Below, piece after piece: positions 50,955-61,695 of a stretch of DNA of 64,000 bases (position 1 is its first letter; each line of letters opens with the position of its first letter). The DNA comes from Steromphala cineraria. Taxonomy: Eukaryota > Mollusca > Gastropoda > Trochida > Trochidae. The stretch lies in the NCBI GenBank assembly GCA_916613615.1, contig OU744721.1, positions 74,901,060 to 74,965,059 of the forward strand. The letters run 5' to 3'. A program made the translations under genes and the position numbers. Below the pieces are notes generated by a model. That model searched no databases, was not told where the DNA came from, and saw only the letters and a program-made list of their open reading frames with translations.

Positions 50955-52439
50955 ATGGCACAAACTAAGGATATCATGAAGGCTATTAACCAGCTGAAGA
51001 GGAACAGTGAAAAAGTGAACAAGAAGATTTCTCAAGAACTGTGTTCACTGAAACAACAGGTTCAAGAAATGTGTCGCCTCAATGGATCAGCTGACTACAC
51101 ACAGTCAGTTGAAAGAGAAGAGGACCCAGGAACGACTCAGTCGGATCTAGAAGGTTATGCGCAGAGGCATTATGGTTCACAACTCGCTCTACAGCAAGCC
51201 AAAGAAGTGGAGAATGAAGCTTTTCAAGCACGAAAAGTAATTATTAAGACATGGCGCCGGAAACTCAACGATAGAAAACAGGCATATTATAATGCAATAC
51301 GGACCAAGCGGACTGCAGAAATATATGGTGAGTTTCTAGACATGCCGACCCCTTTCATACCCAATAAATTTGTGGAAAAGGGAAGCGGTTTTCCCACGGA
51401 GGAACATCAGATAAAATTATCAATTCATCTGGTTGAAACTGAAACTCACCATCTTTTGAACGAACACGTCAAATATGTTCAAAAGTATCATGGAATTGAT
51501 GATTTTATGTCAGAACTCATTTCAAGTATGTACACTGATGATATGCAAGATAAATTGTTAGAATTATGGGAAAATGATACAATAAGGGAGGAAAATAAAA
51601 GTGTTAAACTGTGGATGAAAAGGGAAAACTGGCTATTGAAACTCCCTTCAACAAATTCAATTGTGCAGAAGACGAATGTAAAGAAATCCCACAACACAAG
51701 GATTAAACATCATCGAAACAACAGGGACTACAAAGCAGGGACCGGTCGCACCACAAAAACGCCTCCAGCAATTGTTCAAGAAAATTGTTTTGAACATGTA
51801 CCAAATGATAGTTATCATTTGAATGAATCTGTGCCAATAGATATTGAAAGCCATTCTATTGGACTATCATCATTGGAGGACCGGGAGGACATTTACCAGT
51901 CGAACACAAGCTTGCAAAGTGTAAATTCCCAATCATCAGTACCACAACGAGACGAGCAAAACTACCACTCATCATCCTTCTCTGGAAATACCAAGAGAAG
52001 AGGTATTTTCCAGAGTAAACTGAACTTCATAAGACGACATTTACACACACTGACAAATCAACCCACTGTATCTGTGAACCCGTCAAACACCACAAAGAAG
52101 AAAGTAGGTGCCACTCCAGACAACTACAGAGACAGACTGACAAACCAACAAAGTGTACCTGTGACCCCGTTAAAAAACATACAAGAGAACGTAGGTGCCA
52201 CTCCAGAAAACTATTTGGACAGGGTACGTTTATATCAACAACAACAACAACAACAACAACAACAGCAAGACCACCTACAAGTAAGATCAAGATCCCAGAT
52301 TGAGATAGAGCCGGGAACCCCCCAATGGGAGGCTACAACTTCTTCCAGTCAAGACACAGTCCGGCAGACAAGATCTCAAACTTCAAAAAGAATACAGGGA
52401 AAAGCAATTGTGCAATCAAGCAAAACATCGGTTCATTGA
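50955..52439 (+). CDS. ORF of the composite element, no RT domain, function unknown
   Basis: 494 aa from the first ATG (50955); the frame is open back to 50916. The N-terminal 45 residues look coiled-coil (Lys/Glu/Leu heptads, SLKQQVQEM). A central helical region follows with RKQAYYNAIRTKRTAEIY, then PTPFIPNKFVEKG, and LWMKRENWLLKLP near 220. This resembles what I recall of N-terminal regions of some Penelope-like proteins, but that is memory, not a search. The C-terminal half is Ser/Thr/Gln/Asn-rich and probably disordered, with a polyglutamine run of about 11 encoded by a CAA tract. I see no reverse transcriptase, GIY-YIG, zinc knuckle or protease motif. The last 73 residues lie in the direct repeat. 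It could be a nucleic-acid-binding helper protein. Confidence 0.6.
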   Translation: MAQTKDIMKAINQLKRNSEKVNKKISQELCSLKQQVQEMCRLNGSADYTQSVEREEDPGTTQSDLEGYAQRHYGSQLALQQAKEVENEAFQARKVIIKTWRRKLNDRKQAYYNAIRTKRTAEIYGEFLDMPTPFIPNKFVEKGSGFPTEEHQIKLSIHLVETETHHLLNEHVKYVQKYHGIDDFMSELISSMYTDDMQDKLLELWENDTIREENKSVKLWMKRENWLLKLPSTNSIVQKTNVKKSHNTRIKHHRNNRDYKAGTGRTTKTPPAIVQENCFEHVPNDSYHLNESVPIDIESHSIGLSSLEDREDIYQSNTSLQSVNSQSSVPQRDEQNYHSSSFSGNTKRRGIFQSKLNFIRRHLHTLTNQPTVSVNPSNTTKKKVGATPDNYRDRLTNQQSVPVTPLKNIQENVGATPENYLDRVRLYQQQQQQQQQQQDHLQVRSRSQIEIEPGTPQWEATTSSSQDTVRQTRSQTSKRIQGKAIVQSSKTSVH

Positions 52440-52739
52440 CTTGGGCCGACCAGGATGTGTGAACTACAATGACTCAAAGCTTAATCCCTCATAAATGGGA
52501 CATTGTGCGCTAATCAAGCTGACCACTTGTCACATGTCAATTAATCAAAGTCCATTGTCAAGCATGTACTATATATTCGCCATGTTGTTAAAACTCCACA
52601 CTGTTGAAAAGACTTGTTAACAAGTCGAAATGCGACGCATCCAGTCATCATTAAAATGATATCTACAGCAAGTGTCGTCTGAAGTATTTTATTTTCAAAT
52701 CTACATTTACTTCACGTGAGACCCCTTAATCTTTATACC

Positions 52740-52742
<3 letters not shown>
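52221..52742 (+). repeat. 3' direct terminal repeat (pseudo-LTR)
   Basis: Second copy of 50417-50928, with the longer CAA tract (52238-52265). It contains the end of the ORF and the hammerhead-like motif and stops at the (AT)n tract. Confidence 0.85.
52600..52645 (+). ncRNA. Hammerhead-ribozyme-like motif, 3' repeat copy
   Basis: Identical to the copy at 50786-50831. Confidence 0.4.

Positions 52743-52764
<22 letters not shown>
52741..52764. repeat. (AT)n microsatellite
   Basis: Pure AT tract directly at the right end of the composite element. Confidence 0.85.
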
Positions 52765-52771
<7 letters not shown>

Positions 52772-53123
52772 ATCAAGACAAATGTTGACAAACGTGAAAC
52801 AGGAACATTTTTAAAACAAAAGTATGGTTTATCTTTGTTTAAAAGACTTGGTACATGTATGTGGCTAAACCTATTGGTGGAGTGGTGTCTTTTGCTTTTT
52901 AGACAATTCTGATTTCTTTCTGGCTTCCATTGAAACAATTTGAACATAGTGCATATTTAGGGGAGGGTCTGTTTCCGGGTCATAGCTCAAACAAAATACC
53001 ATATTTTCTTACGAATTTTTGTATGTGGTTAGATCTAGAAATGTAATGGTGCCTTTTGCTAATTTAGTTATTCTCATTTTTTTCTGGTTTCCATTCAAAG
53101 CAATTTGAACTTAGTACATTTAG

Positions 53124-53375
53124 CCCATCGGACATCTTTGGGACTCTCTTGATCGTATCCGTGCACGTACACCAGAGGCACTGGCCTTACAGGATGAGTG
53201 GAGAGAAATACCACAGGAAAGGATTCGTTGTCTGATACGTTCTGTTCCGATGAGGTGCAATGCTGTGATTACAGCTCATGGCGCTCATACTAGATACTGG
53301 AGAAAGCGCCCCCTAGTTTCCGTCGAATGTATGATTGAGACCTTATACTTCACATACATTTGGTTCATCATGTAA
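53124..53375 (+). pseudogene. Tc1/mariner transposase C-terminal fragment
   Basis: An open plus frame ending at a TAA reads HLWDSLDRIRARTPEALA, LQDEWREIPQERIRCLIRS, and CNAVITAHGAHTRYW. The (N/H)LWD.L.R.., EW..IP...I..L..S and VI.A.G..T.Y elements are the C-terminal end of Tc1-like transposases. The catalytic N-terminal two thirds is missing: upstream is unrelated AT-rich DNA. A possible terminal sequence (GGTTGCGTTTCTTGTTTTAG) lies at 53444-53463. Confidence 0.8.
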
Positions 53376-53479
53376 CATTTTATCTTTGATAATCTATGTG
53401 TAATAAAAAGTTAAAGGCTGATATAAACACTGCATAAAATCAGGGGTTGCGTTTCTTGTTTTAGAGAGTGTAGTAATAG

Positions 53480-54640
53480 TCATTGACACATTTCTGATGT
53501 CTAAGATCATCAGGACCTTTTGTGAAGTAATACATTGTGACTATAGCGAAGACAAAACAAATTTCCATTGAGAGAGAGTAGCGCTCAGATCGGCAAGCAC
53601 AAAGTAACATGATTATGTACTAGCTTTGTAGTTTTAGCTGATGACACTGTATCAGTAATATCAAAGTGCAAGAAATTTCCTCGCCAGATAAACTATAATC
53701 AACTGACCACTGAAAGAATGATAATACAGTTACTTCTGTTTCTTTGATCTTCTGAAAGTCTACTTCAAAGAAACCTCCATTAACCGATACCATTGTCAGG
53801 TAGCAACGATTACAAGATTAAGGAGAAAGTGAACAGATCTTCTTGCTTATAATTGATAGTCATTTGTCTTGTCAATGTTCATTCTGTGAGTTTTTCAAAG
53901 AACATGATAAATGATTTAGACGGTATGTGTATGTTCTTTGTTGGGTTGAAACGTTGACGTTTTTTAATGTAATTGTCTCACAATAATTGTATAATTCGAA
54001 ATGAACAGAGAGGGAAAACATTTAATTCCAAACTGGTTGACTTACATGGAATTCAAACTAGAAGTGCTTGTCAAAGTACAGGGTAAATAATTTATCAGAT
54101 TTGTACGCTTAGTTGACTTATGCACGTTGTTGTTCGGATACGTTACTTCGATCCTGCCGAATAAAAGTATATATAGATAATAAATAGATTTTCAAAAATT
54201 AAAGTTGTTTATAAAAACTTCCGTCCAAAAGAAACTTTACTATCTGTTAGAATCATTTTGATTAAAGAACGAAAAACGATAGAAGTCTGAAACAAATTAA
54301 AGTACCTCTTATCAAATAACATATAAATTAATAATATTAAATATTCTTTAAATAACCGACCAATCAAAATCAAAGGGGCGATAAGCAAATTTTCACTTAA
54401 TTAATCTAAAGTGAGCAGGGGTCAATATTTTTGTTCTTCAGACGTTCGTTTGAATGATTGTTTACGCAATGATTTGATTTAGGTTATAAATGTGTTAGCT
54501 TAGTACCAGGTATGAGCAACCAGGTTGTCATCACATCTAAAACTGCAATGCGCAATGAAAATATCCAATCGTCAAAGTGGCATCAGTATGAATTAAGAGT
54601 TATCAATTATGGAATTAAAACCGTAGATTGCTTAATACAA
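53480..54640. other. No gene seen
   Basis: AT-rich spacer without a supported feature. Confidence 0.45.
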
Positions 54641-56009
54641 TAATATGTTGTTATTTGTATTGAACTGGTTAAATGCACCTGGTATATTGGCTAAACCTTA
54701 CTGTGGAATCATATGCCATCCAGCTAATACACATGAACAATAATTTCAAAACGAGATTACAAATGTTGTCGGTTTCTAAAATAAAGACTCTATTCAATTA
54801 ATTGAATAATACAAGGAGGCAAAGAAACTTATGTTGATGCCACTGGATGTGACAGGAACAGTTTCTTGGCATTTGCGTAATGTCAAAAAAGTGTATTTCA
54901 TTTCGTTGGTGAATTTTTCAAATTATCTTTGATTACACTGAATTGTCAACTATTTGAATACTTCTATTACTGCCTACACGAAGCTTAAATATCTGGTGTT
55001 TGATTGAGGAGCGATCTTGCTTAGTGTCACTTTGTTGGGCTTGGTTTGGAAAAACTTTATTCCTACTCTTATTTATTTGTAAGCTGTCAGTTATTTCCGT
55101 TCTGTTGGACGTAACATGTTTTGTTTTAAAAAGTAGATTTGAAGAAGGCTTGGGACAAGTTGAGTCCCTTAATTAACCCCTCTGCAATTTATGTGGTAAT
55201 TGATTTACAAATCTATCCTGTGCGAACAAAGAATTGGTCAGAGATTAATTTTAAATGTTCTTTCAAAATATGTTTTCCTTCTTGAAAAGGAACCTGACGT
55301 TATGCTTTACATGCGTAAGTTTTATCCGTTGAAGTAGAAAAAATGATGAAGTGGTAAACCGTCTGCTTCTATCTTTAAAAGAGGTCACAGTTATTTCAGA
55401 TAATTCGCACGTCCTATCTGAATGCCGTTTAAATAGAAACCGTAGGGCTATAATCTAAAACTGATTCACGGAATACATCGGACAATGCTGAAATGCGACA
55501 AGCCTCTAGGAATGTCAATTTTTGTTAATGAAATGGTTTGAAAATGATTACTAATAGTTACAATCATGCATATTTCAGGACTTTTGTGATTTTCGCCAAG
55601 GACAAAATGAGAAAAGTATGGATAATTAATACTTAAAACTATTAGTAACCTTATATTTATGTATTCATTGAAAAGTGTATCAAGTTTCTTATGATCTCGT
55701 ACATATTAGTACAGTAAAGCGAGCTAGACTTCTTGCTAATACGAATGTCTATATAACTTTATCTCTTAGATTAGCAATCAGATATTGTAACTTGAAATCC
55801 GATATTTTGTGTGATACGAAAAAGACAAGGACAACGTTCAGGACAATAGGCAGTTGTAATTTAATATCAACCACAATTAACTATATTACAGATTTAGATT
55901 AAGAATCAATATACACTCATTGTATCAAATTTTAACCAATGTCAGCAGTTGCAACAATTCGGTAAATGTAAACTTATATTGCAGTTCAATGGCCTTCTGA
56001 TAAAACGCT

Positions 56010-57014
56010 TCAAGAATGCGTCAAGAATGTATTCTATAGTTCCAATAATTATAGACACAAACATAGACCAAATGTACAACATGTATGCTCCAATTCTAGG
56101 TAAGTGTTTATGTATGTGTATGTAGTTACTTCCAAACAGTATTAAGCAAGGTTTAAAATGTGTTGTGTACAAAACAGGTCTAAGAGATATTTTTGTGTGG
56201 GTTTTCTCATTTTTAAATTAATAGTTATGGTGTACTCATGTATTTTGTCATACACATTTAACGAAGCTGTAGGAACAGTGTTGACGAGTGTCTTTAAAAA
56301 AGGTTATCAACACATCATAGGACAGAAAGTGTTCATACTTAGAAATATACCACACTTTACACTTATACTTATACAAATCAAAATCATACTGCCAGATACT
56401 GTTTATATGAACCTTTGATTTGGTTATAGAAATAACAAAGTTTACTAGTCAGGTTATTGACATCATCATTTGTATAACTTGTTCAAATAAACAAGGGGTG
56501 GAACAATTATGATATTTTCTCCACAGAATGTTGAGGGATTCATTGGGAAAATTAATAAGATATGAATATTCAGTACAAAGGAGATGTTGTCCACACAAAA
56601 CGCCTTGTAGTTGATGCATCAAAGAAGTATGACTTCCAAAAACACATTAAAATGCCCTACGTTTTTAAATTGGTCAAATAATGTGTCTAGCTTTAGATTG
56701 CGATAGTTGGCTCCTGAAGATATAATGTAACAATGTGTTAGTTGTATCTGTTCTTTGTTGGTTGAGTCATCTTTCTTTTCGTTTCATGTATGAGGAAATT
56801 TCAGTTGCAGGGGAATATTTTCATCTAAGTTTTTCAGATATCTCATACTCTGTTTTAATTTAATCTAAACAGTTATTATTGTTTTTGCATGTCTTAAACA
56901 ACTTACAAAGGTATAAGCACAACAATCTTATCTTGATTCGGTGATTACATGTTTACATATAGAGAAAGCACATACTGTGATGGCATTACATTGTGATATC
57001 ATTGTATATCAACA
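56010..57014. other. No gene seen
   Basis: AT-rich; ORFs of 62-86 codons only, none recognisable. Confidence 0.4.
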
Positions 57015-57056
57015 TTTTTTTTATTTATTTATTTTTTTTTGCTTTTTTTTTTTATT
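57015..57056 (-). repeat. Poly(A) tail of the LINE (T-rich on plus)
   Basis: T-run broken by A, G and C, directly after the LINE 3' UTR. It fixes the orientation of insertion. Confidence 0.8.
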
Positions 57057-57315
57057 ATTACGACAGAAAATTGGTACATTGCGTATGAAATCGGTACAAA
57101 TGAAATTCACAATTCGACAAAGGAAATAACATTTCAATCATATAAATTTACAAGCAATGATAGCAATCATCTGGAAGAAAGAAGAAAGCAAGAGCGGACA
57201 GAAGAAGAACAGATATAGAGAGAGGAGTACGGGAGAGGGAGAAGCAACATAATTGAAAGTCGGAAAGAATGTTTTAATGTTATTAACACTGGTTTGGTTT
57301 GAATCAATAATTTCA

Positions 57316-60125
57316 TTATATTTGCAATGGGGCCCTTTTCTTTACAAAATCACTTTTGTTTTCAACTATGTATTTTTCAATGTTGTGATAATGTATTACT
57401 TGTGATTGCAGTTGTATAAAATTTGGAGTAGAATTGTTATATTGACAATTTTGTATGTGACGTTTTGCAATTATAAAAAGATGGTTTTCAAGAAAATTCA
57501 AATTTGCATCGCCAAGGAGGAAGCGTATAAGATTTAGATTTAGTTTTCGACACGTTTTTGATTCATTCCAGCTAATGAATTCGCTTAGCAAAATTTGAAC
57601 CTTTTCACATGAAAAAAATAAGTGTTCGATTGTTTCATTTTCAGATTGGCAAAATGTACATAAATTATCCTCTTTTATTCCTATTTTAAAGAGAAATGAT
57701 TTGGTCGGTATGATACGATGTAAGAAATTGTATTGGAAGTTTCTTGTCTTACAGTCAGTCACACAACACTGTATTGTAACAAAACATTCAGAAAGGTATT
57801 TTTCTGATATTTGAACTCCTAGTTTGGAGTTCCATTTCGAAGTAAGGTTTTGAAGAGAACATTTACCACCGTTTGTACGAATAAGTTTGTATAAAAATTT
57901 ACAATCTGGTGAAGCGATAATGTCCCTTAGAATCTTACAATTAGTTCCATTTTCTTGTTTATCAGCTGGCTTACCCTTTGAGATTGTAATCCATGAATTA
58001 GGTAAGAAGCTCACCAATTTGAAATAGAAAATAAAATTGTCATTTAAACGAAAGTCCCTTTTCAAAACGTCGAAGTCTTTTAAATGTCCAGAGGTAGTCA
58101 TTAGATCATGAATAGATCTTATTCCACATTGATACCATTTAAGATATGTTTTAAAGTCTTCATATTGGACGTAACTCATAAATGGGAGATTTCTGAATTC
58201 GACAATGTCCTTTATCTCGGAAGTTTGTAAATCATTATAAATTATAAGAACATCCTTCCAAAAATCATTGTATACATGTTTGATTATCCTTTTTATTTGA
58301 TGTTTTGGGAAATTTAGAATAAAGAGACTGTCAAGATTTACCAATGAACGCCTGGCTAGATGTTGCCAGAGGCCATCCTTGTTTATCATGCGTTTAATCC
58401 ATTTCATTTTCATGTATTTACAAAAAGCTTCAACATCAACCATGCCAAGTCCACCTTCTGAGTAATCATTCATCAACATTCGTCTTTTTATTTTATCTCT
58501 TTTTCCATTCCAAATGAACTTAAACAAGATTGAGTTAAGCGATTTAAAGAAATTTTTATCTGGTAGCGGAAGCGCTGAAAATAAATGTGTGAATAAGGGG
58601 ATAATTTGTGACTTGATAATTGTGATTTTACCATTTAATGTTAAAACTCGCTTTGACCAGGAGAAACAGATTTTCCTTGTTTTATCAATTTGTTTATCAA
58701 AATTCATTGGAATGATTTGCTTCAAATCAGTCGAAAACATTATCCCTAGAATTTTAAAAGGTTCCTTTGACCATTGGAGAGGAATGTGGGGGCAAAGTTT
58801 TTCATTTGAGTTCTTTTTTGAACCAATCCATATAGCTTTGGTTTTGTCACAATTTATCTTCAAACCCGAAGCAAAAGCAAAGTCTCTCAGGGTCCCGACA
58901 AGTTCTGAAAGTCCCTCTTGTGATCCTTCTAAAGTAAAATTCGCATCATCAGCATACTGGAAAGTAAGATATTCGACACCTTGGATGTCTATTCCTTTTA
59001 TCCTTTCGTTGTTCTTGATAGATATGGATAGTAATTCTATGCACAAAATGAATAGATGTGGAGAAATAGGGTCGCCCTGTCTACAACCTCTTTCAAGATT
59101 AAAAAAATCAGAGATGTGTCCTGTGTTTATTATCGCGCTATTGCTATTATGCTGAAAGAGTTTGATCCAGCGTCTAAGAATAGGCCCAAAATTAAATGCT
59201 TCTAGAGCTCTGTCTATGAAATTCCATTCTACAGTATCAAAAACTTTTTCGAAATCGACAGTTATCAAAAGTCCAGGTTTTTTGTGTACTTCACAGTAAC
59301 TCATAATATCATATAATATTTTTGTATTTTCCCCAATGAAACGGTCCTTAAGAAAACCTGTTTGTGTTTCGCTAATGATATGTGGGAGAACGTTTTTCAT
59401 TCTTTTTGCTATTACTCCAGATACTATTTTATAGTCTACATTCAATAGTGTTATTGGTCGCCAGTTCTTAAGATATCGTTTATCCCTGTTTTCTTTTGGA
59501 ATACAAGTAGTAATGCCTTGATTTTGAAAATTTGACAAGGTTCCATTTTCGAAAGCATACGTTATCGATCTAAGGAGAAGAACCCCAATATATAGCCAGA
59601 AAAACTTGTAGAATTCGGCTGGGAAGCCGTCTGATCCTGGACTCTTTCGGTTTTTCATACATTTAAGGACAAAAGCACATTCATTAAGAGTAATAGGATC
59701 TTCACAGCTGTTTCTCTCATGTTGGTTTAATTTGACGTCAATATTTGTAAATTGGTCAGCATAAACTTCCCAGTTTTCCTCATGCTGGGTGCTGTAAAGG
59801 TTATTGTAAAATTTTGAAGTTTCACTGACAATGTCAGTTATGCTTGTTACACGTTTGCCATTTGAGTCAAGTACTTCTTTCATATGTTTATTTAAGTAGT
59901 TTCTTTTCTCAAGATTAAGGAAATATTCGGTGTTTTTTTCACCTTATCGTACCATTTTGCTTTACTTCTAAATATGATTCCTTTTATTTTTTCTGTTCGA
60001 ATGGTCTCTAGTCTTTCTCTTTTTTCATTTAATTCATGTAGTTTATCACCCGAAAGCCTGCTATAGTTTGATTCTAGGTCATTTATCTCATTTTCAAGTG
60101 TCTTTTCTTCTTTATCATTACATTT
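57316..60125 (-). pseudogene. LINE ORF2: linker, reverse transcriptase, C-terminal zinc knuckle
   Basis: The main open frame, 59883-57316 (855 codons from its first ATG), is open and in frame a little further upstream. A one-base loss near 59946 shifts into the preceding linker, readable back to 60125 (contains FRSKAKWYDK, then EKNTEYFLNLEKRN). RT motifs: NWRPITLLNVDYKI, GFLKDRFIGEN, TVDFEKVFD (the family usually has FEKAFD), GCRQGDPISPHLF, QYADDANF with both Asp intact. After the RT: NFQYNFLHRIIPTKSFLFKI, then CTFCQ..E..IEHLFFSC, the C-x2-C-H-C knuckle of L1/Tx1-type LINEs. RT copies the element's RNA at the nicked chromosome. Despite the long open frame, the element is truncated, frameshifted and split, so it is a non-functional copy. 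Confidence 0.88.
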
Positions 60126-60126
60126 T

Positions 60127-61262
60127 TAGCTCATCTGGCCTGTAAGGCCCGATGGGCTTATGGCATGGCATGGTGTCCGGCGCCCGTCCGTCCGTCCGTC
60201 CGTCCGTAAACTTTGTGGAATTTCGTCTTCTTCTCCAGAACCATAAGGCCTAGAAAGCTGAAACTTAGTGTAGAGACTCCTTGGCTAGTGAGGATTATAA
60301 ATTGTAGCTTTGGTGGCCCTGTGACCCCTGATAAGGGCCACAGGGGCCGCGCCCTTAAAACCTATTTTCATCTTATTCTCCAGAACCATAAGGCCTAGAA
60401 AGCTGAAACTTTGTGTACAGACTCCTTGAATAGTGAGGATTATAAATTGAAGCTTTGGTGGCCCTGTGACCCCTTATAAGGGCCATAGGGGCCACGCCCT
60501 AAAAACCTATTTTCATCTTCTTCTCCAGAACCATAAGGCCTAGAAAGCTGAAACTTTGTGTACAGACTCCTTGGCTAGTGAGGATTATAAATTGTAGCTT
60601 TGGTGGCCCTCTGGCCCCTAATAAGCGTCACAAGGGCCACGCCCTTAAAACCTATTTTCATCTTCTTCTCCAGAACCATAAGGCCTAGAAAGCTGAAACT
60701 TTGTGTACATACTCCTTGAATAATGAGGATTATGAATTGTAGCTTTGGTGGCCCTTTGACCCCTTATAAGGGCCACAGGGGCCACACCCTTAAAACCCTT
60801 TTTTCATTTTCTTCTCCAGAAGCATAAAGCATAGAAAGCTGAACCTTTGTGTACAGACTCCGTGAATAGTGAGGATTATAAATTGTAGCTTTGGTGGCCC
60901 TGTGACCCCTAATAAGGGCCATAGGGGCCACGCCCTAAAAACCTATTTTCATCTTATTCTCCAGAACCATAAGGCCTAGAAAGCTGGATCTTTGTGTACA
61001 GACTCCTTGACTAGTGAGGATTATGAATTGTAGCTTTAGTGACCCTGTTGCCCCTAATATAGGCAACAGGAAGGTCCTTCAAATCTATTTTCATCTTCTT
61101 CTCCTGAAGTATAAGTTCTAGAAAACTGAAACTTGTCACCTATATACTTAATTTTATGTTTGGTGGCCCTGTGGCCTATACAAAGGGGGAATCACATTGG
61201 CCACACTCTACAGCATAATTGATGATTAAGCCTGATGAGCTACAGAGCCAATGGCTCTATTT
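60127..61262. mobile_element. Tandem-repeat element (7 x ~145 bp) inserted in the LINE
   Basis: Bounded by TAGCTCATCTGGCC at the left and CCTGATGAGCTACAGAGCC at the right, with inverse AGCTCATC/GATGAGCT ends. A (CCGT)n tract lies at 60184-60207. About seven direct repeats of roughly 145 bp follow, with starts (CCTATTTTCATCTT) near 60222, 60361, 60506, 60651, 60797, 60942 and 61084. Each holds CCAGAACCATAAGGCCTAGA and GCTTTGGTGGCCCTGTGACC. The last copy is the most diverged. I recognise this class from molluscan genomes in general. ORF fragments on it are not genes. Confidence 0.8.
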
Positions 61263-61695
61263 TTTTTGTTTTATTGTGTAGGCTATTGTTGCACTTCTAA
61301 TTTTCATTTTAAACATTTCAAAAATAAACTGGTCATTCATTTTGAAAGTCATACTAGAAATATCATCGCTAGTTCCCGATATTTTTACATCATTCAAAGT
61401 ATTTTGTATAGTTTCCTTTACAATTCTTACATAGTCTTGATCGTAAAGCAGGTTTGAGTTAAATTTCCAATATCCAGGGCCTCTTTCAATAGGATTAAGG
61501 TCTAAATCCAGGATTATATAAGAGTGGTCAGATTTGTAACTTATTCCAATTTATACTGCCTTTACGAGAGATAAAATATCTTCAGAAATAAGGAAGTAAT
61601 CGAGTCTACTTTGCTTCAATGGATTGGGTTGACGATATGTATATTTTCTTATGTCAGGATTAAGAATTCTCCATATATTTCCTATATCAACAGAG
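61263..61695 (-). pseudogene. LINE endonuclease C-terminal part, separated by the insertion
   Basis: The minus strand reads IWRILNPDIRKYTYRQPNPL, RLDYFLISEDILSLV, a stop, then YKSDHSLIILDLDL. RLDY(F/I)L and SDHS are the final motifs of the APE-type endonuclease domain. The frame continues as WKFNSNLLYDQDYV into the linker, then is cut by the tandem-repeat element. One in-frame stop lies between the two motifs. Confidence 0.8.

Larger units (their letters stand above)
49532..52742 (+). mobile_element. Penelope-like / retrozyme-like composite element
   Basis: Order: an inverted 3' portion (49532-50416, the inverse of about 51787-52690), then a direct terminal repeat (50417-50928), a unique segment with an ORF (50955-52439), then the second copy of that repeat (52221-52742). 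The junction at about 50416 joins the inverted and direct copies at a 2-3 base overlap. Direct pseudo-LTRs plus an inverted, 5'-truncated partial copy are the hallmark architecture of Penelope-like elements. The copies are nearly identical, differing mainly in CAA count and a few bases, so it is young. (AT)n lies on both sides. No reverse transcriptase is present, so it is presumably non-autonomous. Confidence 0.65.
57015..61695 (-). mobile_element. 5'-truncated L1/Tx1-like LINE with internal insertion
   Basis: Read on minus: the C-terminal end of an APE-type endonuclease (61695-61263), an inserted tandem-repeat element (61262-60127), a linker (60125-59944), RT and C-terminal domain (to 57316), a 3' UTR, and a poly(A) tail seen as T-rich sequence at 57015-57056. 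Most of the endonuclease and any ORF1 are absent, so it is 5'-truncated. No clear target duplication was seen. Confidence 0.85.

Noticed and set aside
58514..59155. 213-codon ORF on plus inside the LINE
   Set aside because: Antisense shadow of the reverse transcriptase frame.
60184..61200. CRISPR-like array because of regular repeats
   Set aside because: The units are about 145 bp of mostly repeat without unique spacers, in an animal genome; this is a satellite-like array.
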